A stretch of 64,000 nt of DNA from Alphaproteobacteria bacterium. Its GTDB lineage: Bacteria; Pseudomonadota; Alphaproteobacteria; Rhodospirillales; Casp-alpha2. Shown piece after piece: positions 61,629-64,000 of the stretch. The notes beneath the pieces are model-generated. The model was not told where the DNA came from. It was given only the letters and a program-made list of their open reading frames with translations, and did not search any database. Location: NCBI GenBank assembly GCA_024279135.1, contig JAJRRU010000020.1, forward strand, positions 1 through 64,000. The letters run 5' to 3'. Position 1 is the stretch's first letter. Every line of letters starts with the position of its first letter. The translations under genes were made by a program, and so were the position numbers.

Positions 61629-64000
61629 ATGCAGTGTCTCAAGTGCAACACTGAGAACCATGAGTCACGGAGGTTTTGCTCAAGTTGTGGAACCGGGTTG
61701 AAGGCTGGATGCTCGTCCTGTGGTTTTGTTAACGAGCCGGACGACGATTTCTGCGGCGGCTGCGGGATACGATTGACGGACGCCATTGCTGAGAAACCCG
61801 ATCCGAGTGGCCTAGAAGCAGTTGAAGAGGGGGTGTCGGGTGATCGCCGTCAATTGACGATATTTTTCGCCGACCTCTCGGGCTATACTGAGCTATCGGA
61901 TGCTCTCGATGCAGAGGAACTCCATGGGCTGGTAGGACTTGTTTTCGATGCTATCGATAGGATCGTCGAAGACCATGGCGGCACAGTGCATCGCCATATC
62001 GGCGATGAGGTGATGGCGCTTTTTGGCACGCCTGTCGCCCATAGCGATGATCCTATTCGGGCGGTTAGAGCCGCCTTTGAAACCCACAGAGCAATGACTT
62101 CGCTTGGGGGCGAGCAAGGGCTCGATCTTGCAGTCCATGTTGGCATCGCGAGTGGTAACGTTGTCATCGCCGGACAAGGTACAGAAAACCCACAGGACGT
62201 ACTTAAGTACGCAGTAACCGGCGTCGCGGCGAATCTCGCAGCCCGCCTTAACAGCATGGCGAAGTCTGGAGAGACGATCATTTCCGACACGGTCTACCGG
62301 GCCATTGAAGATCAAGTCGATTGCGACGAGTTAGGTGAGACCAAGGTTAAGGGTCTTGCAAAACCTGTTCTTGCATGGCGGGCAAAGGCAATGCGCCTAA
62401 AGGGACGAAAACGTTCCGGAAATCGCTTTATCGGCCGCCAGGCCGAATCAGCACAGTTCGTCAGCGCACTTAAGTCATGTAAGGATACCCGCGATGGCCA
62501 AGCGATCTTGGTGCGTGGTGAGGCAGGAATGGGGAAAACTCGGCTTGTTGAAGAGTTCGAGGCCGACGCCGAAAAGTACGGGTATGCCTGCCACAAAGGC
62601 CTCATCTTTGATTTCGGCGTTGGCGAGGGTCAGGATGTAATACGCACATTAATCTGCAGTTTGCTTGGCGTTCCCACCGGGAGCGACATTCCGGTGCGCG
62701 AGTCCGCAGCGAATGAGGCGATAGCTGGCGAGCTTTGCACATCCGATCAACGTGTATTTCTAAACGATTTACTTAGTCTACCGCAGTCGGTCGAACTACA
62801 GGGCCTTTATGACGCAATGGACAACGACACCCGAAATCAAGGTAAGCACACGCTGATCACCGGGTTGATACACGCTGTGTGCAACCGCCAGCCGAGGTTG
62901 CTAGTGGTAGAAGACGTTCATTGGGCCGATGCGGATGTTCTTTCCGACCTCGCTCAAATAACGATAGCGGTACAGGACAACCCGGCGGTACTTGTTATGA
63001 CATCGCGAATAGACGGAGACCCGCTGGGTCAGGTCTGGCGCGACAGTACTGGCGGATGCCCGTTGTTGAGTGTCGATATTGGCCCACTTCGAAAAGCAGA
63101 GGCTGCGGAACTCGCTGGCGCGTTTGCCAGTGCAATCGATGAGTTTGCCAGGAAATGTATAGAGCGAGCCGGTGGCAACCCGATGTTCCTTGAGCAACTT
63201 CTACGTAGTGCTGAAGAGAGCAAGGACGGGGACGTGCCCGCCACGATCCAGAGCCTTGTCATGGCGCGTATTGACCGGCTTGCGGGGCCCGATAAGCTGG
63301 CGCTACAAGCGGCCTCGGCTATTGGTCAGCGATTTGCATTAGATACACTGCAAGCTCTGGTGGGCGACCCCAAATACTCATGTACGAAATTAGTTGAGCA
63401 TCACCTCGTGCGTACTGAGGGCAATGATTTTCTGTTTGCCCATGCCTTGATCCAGGAAGGTGTGTACGCCTCACTCCTCAAGGAAAACAGAGGCCGATTC
63501 CATCAACGAGCCGCAGAGTGGTTCGCTGATCGCGACCCCGTATTGCACGCAGAGCACCTGGATCGCGCCGACGATCCTGCCGCCCCACGCGCGTATCTTC
63601 AAGCAGCACAATTTCAATCCTCGGTTTACCGTTACAATCAAGCTTTGCGACTGGTTGATCGGGGCCTGGCCATCGCCGACGTTCCAGCAGAAATGTTTGA
63701 ATTGAGTATGTTCCGATCCAGTGTCTTGCTAGATTTGGGCTCAACTGACGATTCCGTTAGCGGATATGAAATGGCCTTCGAGTTTGCTGGTGACGATGTC
63801 GAGCGTTGCCAGGCATGGCTCGGAGTGGCAGCCGGGATGCGTATTGCTGACCGTTACGATGAGGCTCTCGATATCCTGGACAAAGCCGACGCGGTTGCTC
63901 AAAAGCAGGGCTTGGTGCGCGAGAGGGCTGATATCCACCATACCCGTGGCAACTTGTACTTTCCAATGGGCCAGATTGAAGAGTGCGCAGCAGAACACGA
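61629..64000 (+). CDS. Zinc-ribbon/class III nucleotide cyclase/AAA ATPase with TPR-like C-terminus (3' truncated by window)
   Basis: 790 codons seen, open to the window end. Start ATG 61629 with GGAGA eight bases upstream (ATGs at 61611 and 61614 are in frame). Two zinc-ribbon pairs (C-L-K-C...C-S-S-C, C-S-S-C...C-G-G-C), a class III cyclase domain (metal Asp in F-F-A-D-L-S-G-Y and H-I-G-D-E-V-M-A), a P-loop ATPase (G-E-A-G-M-G-K-T-R) and helical repeats to the end. Resembles bacterial relatives of soluble adenylyl cyclase. Starts within 60 bp of the IS3 remnant. Confidence 0.9.
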   Translation, partial: MQCLKCNTENHESRRFCSSCGTGLKAGCSSCGFVNEPDDDFCGGCGIRLTDAIAEKPDPSGLEAVEEGVSGDRRQLTIFFADLSGYTELSDALDAEELHGLVGLVFDAIDRIVEDHGGTVHRHIGDEVMALFGTPVAHSDDPIRAVRAAFETHRAMTSLGGEQGLDLAVHVGIASGNVVIAGQGTENPQDVLKYAVTGVAANLAARLNSMAKSGETIISDTVYRAIEDQVDCDELGETKVKGLAKPVLAWRAKAMRLKGRKRSGNRFIGRQAESAQFVSALKSCKDTRDGQAILVRGEAGMGKTRLVEEFEADAEKYGYACHKGLIFDFGVGEGQDVIRTLICSLLGVPTGSDIPVRESAANEAIAGELCTSDQRVFLNDLLSLPQSVELQGLYDAMDNDTRNQGKHTLITGLIHAVCNRQPRLLVVEDVHWADADVLSDLAQITIAVQDNPAVLVMTSRIDGDPLGQVWRDSTGGCPLLSVDIGPLRKAEAAELAGAFASAIDEFARKCIERAGGNPMFLEQLLRSAEESKDGDVPATIQSLVMARIDRLAGPDKLALQAASAIGQRFALDTLQALVGDPKYSCTKLVEHHLVRTEGNDFLFAHALIQEGVYASLLKENRGRFHQRAAEWFADRDPVLHAEHLDRADDPAAPRAYLQAAQFQSSVYRYNQALRLVDRGLAIADVPAEMFELSMFRSSVLLDLGSTDDSVSGYEMAFEFAGDDVERCQAWLGVAAGMRIADRYDEALDILDKADAVAQKQGLVRERADIHHTRGNLYFPMGQIEECAAEH

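Noticed and set aside
61544-61786. 80-residue minus-strand frame overlapping the cyclase start
   Set aside because: It is antisense to the zinc-ribbon coding region and has no ribosome site or recognisable features.
1-64000. CRISPR arrays, rRNA, tRNA, phage genes
   Set aside because: None could be recognised by eye on either strand; a tRNA scan would settle short RNA genes.

Overview
The window looks like one chromosomal stretch of a facultatively denitrifying alphaproteobacterium, probably Rhodospirillales-like. The evidence is the gene complement and gene order (a fused nirDL, the nirS-nirE-nirC-nirF-nirDL-nirG-nirH-nirJ-nirN order, several TRAP transporters, a class III cyclase fused to an ATPase). 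The taxonomic guess is inference; no rRNA, tRNA or CRISPR array was seen.

Left part (1-19 kb): the tail of a chemoreceptor, then a dense minus-strand denitrification island. From 12.5 kb leftwards it encodes cytochrome cd1 nitrite reductase (nirS), a NapC/NirT-type cytochrome fused to an ethylbenzene-dehydrogenase-like haem domain, a cupredoxin, and the haem d1 biosynthesis set nirE-C-F-DL-G-H-J-N, ending in a CbiX/SirB-type chelatase that could make the sirohaem precursor. From 18.8 kb leftwards lies a CuA-bearing haem-copper enzyme whose catalytic subunit has Gln where oxygen reductases carry the cross-linked Tyr. I read it as an eNOR-like nitric oxide reductase. It is followed by Sco, a cytochrome b-ferredoxin-MvhD fusion, an unknown periplasmic protein and a bacteriohaemerythrin. 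Both units are preceded by the same FNR/NNR-type box (TTGAC-N4-GTTAA), so nitrite to NO to N2O would be co-induced.

Middle part (19-36 kb): a 2-hydroxyacid locus (D-2-hydroxyacid dehydrogenase, a TRAP transporter, amidase, IclR regulator, GlcG-like protein, glcD-glcE-glcF). glcE carries an in-frame amber codon. Three copies of a TTCC-N7-GGAA palindrome in the intergenic regions probably mark the IclR regulon. An Fbp/Afu-type ABC importer on the minus strand follows.

36-51 kb: a CZB protein, a MASE3-GAF histidine kinase, a candidate small RNA with a textbook terminator, a ChaN/TraB-like protein, and a divergent pair of operons. On the minus strand is a PhnD-like sensor, histidine kinase and sigma54 response regulator (AioXSR/ArxXSR-like). 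On the plus strand is a 12-haem membrane cytochrome, a four-cluster ferredoxin, a DMSO-reductase-family molybdoenzyme, a TorD chaperone and an inactive-looking phosphatase-fold protein. Between them lie a sigma54 promoter and three GTTAC-N6-GTAAC sites. The substrate of this respiratory system is unknown.

Right part (51-64 kb): a GlxA-type AraC regulator facing a second, visibly AT-richer TRAP transporter with an enolase-superfamily enzyme, a short-chain dehydrogenase and two FAD amine-oxidase-like proteins; then a PAS-GGDEF cyclase, a decayed IS3-family element, and the start of a large zinc-ribbon/class III cyclase/ATPase that runs off the window.
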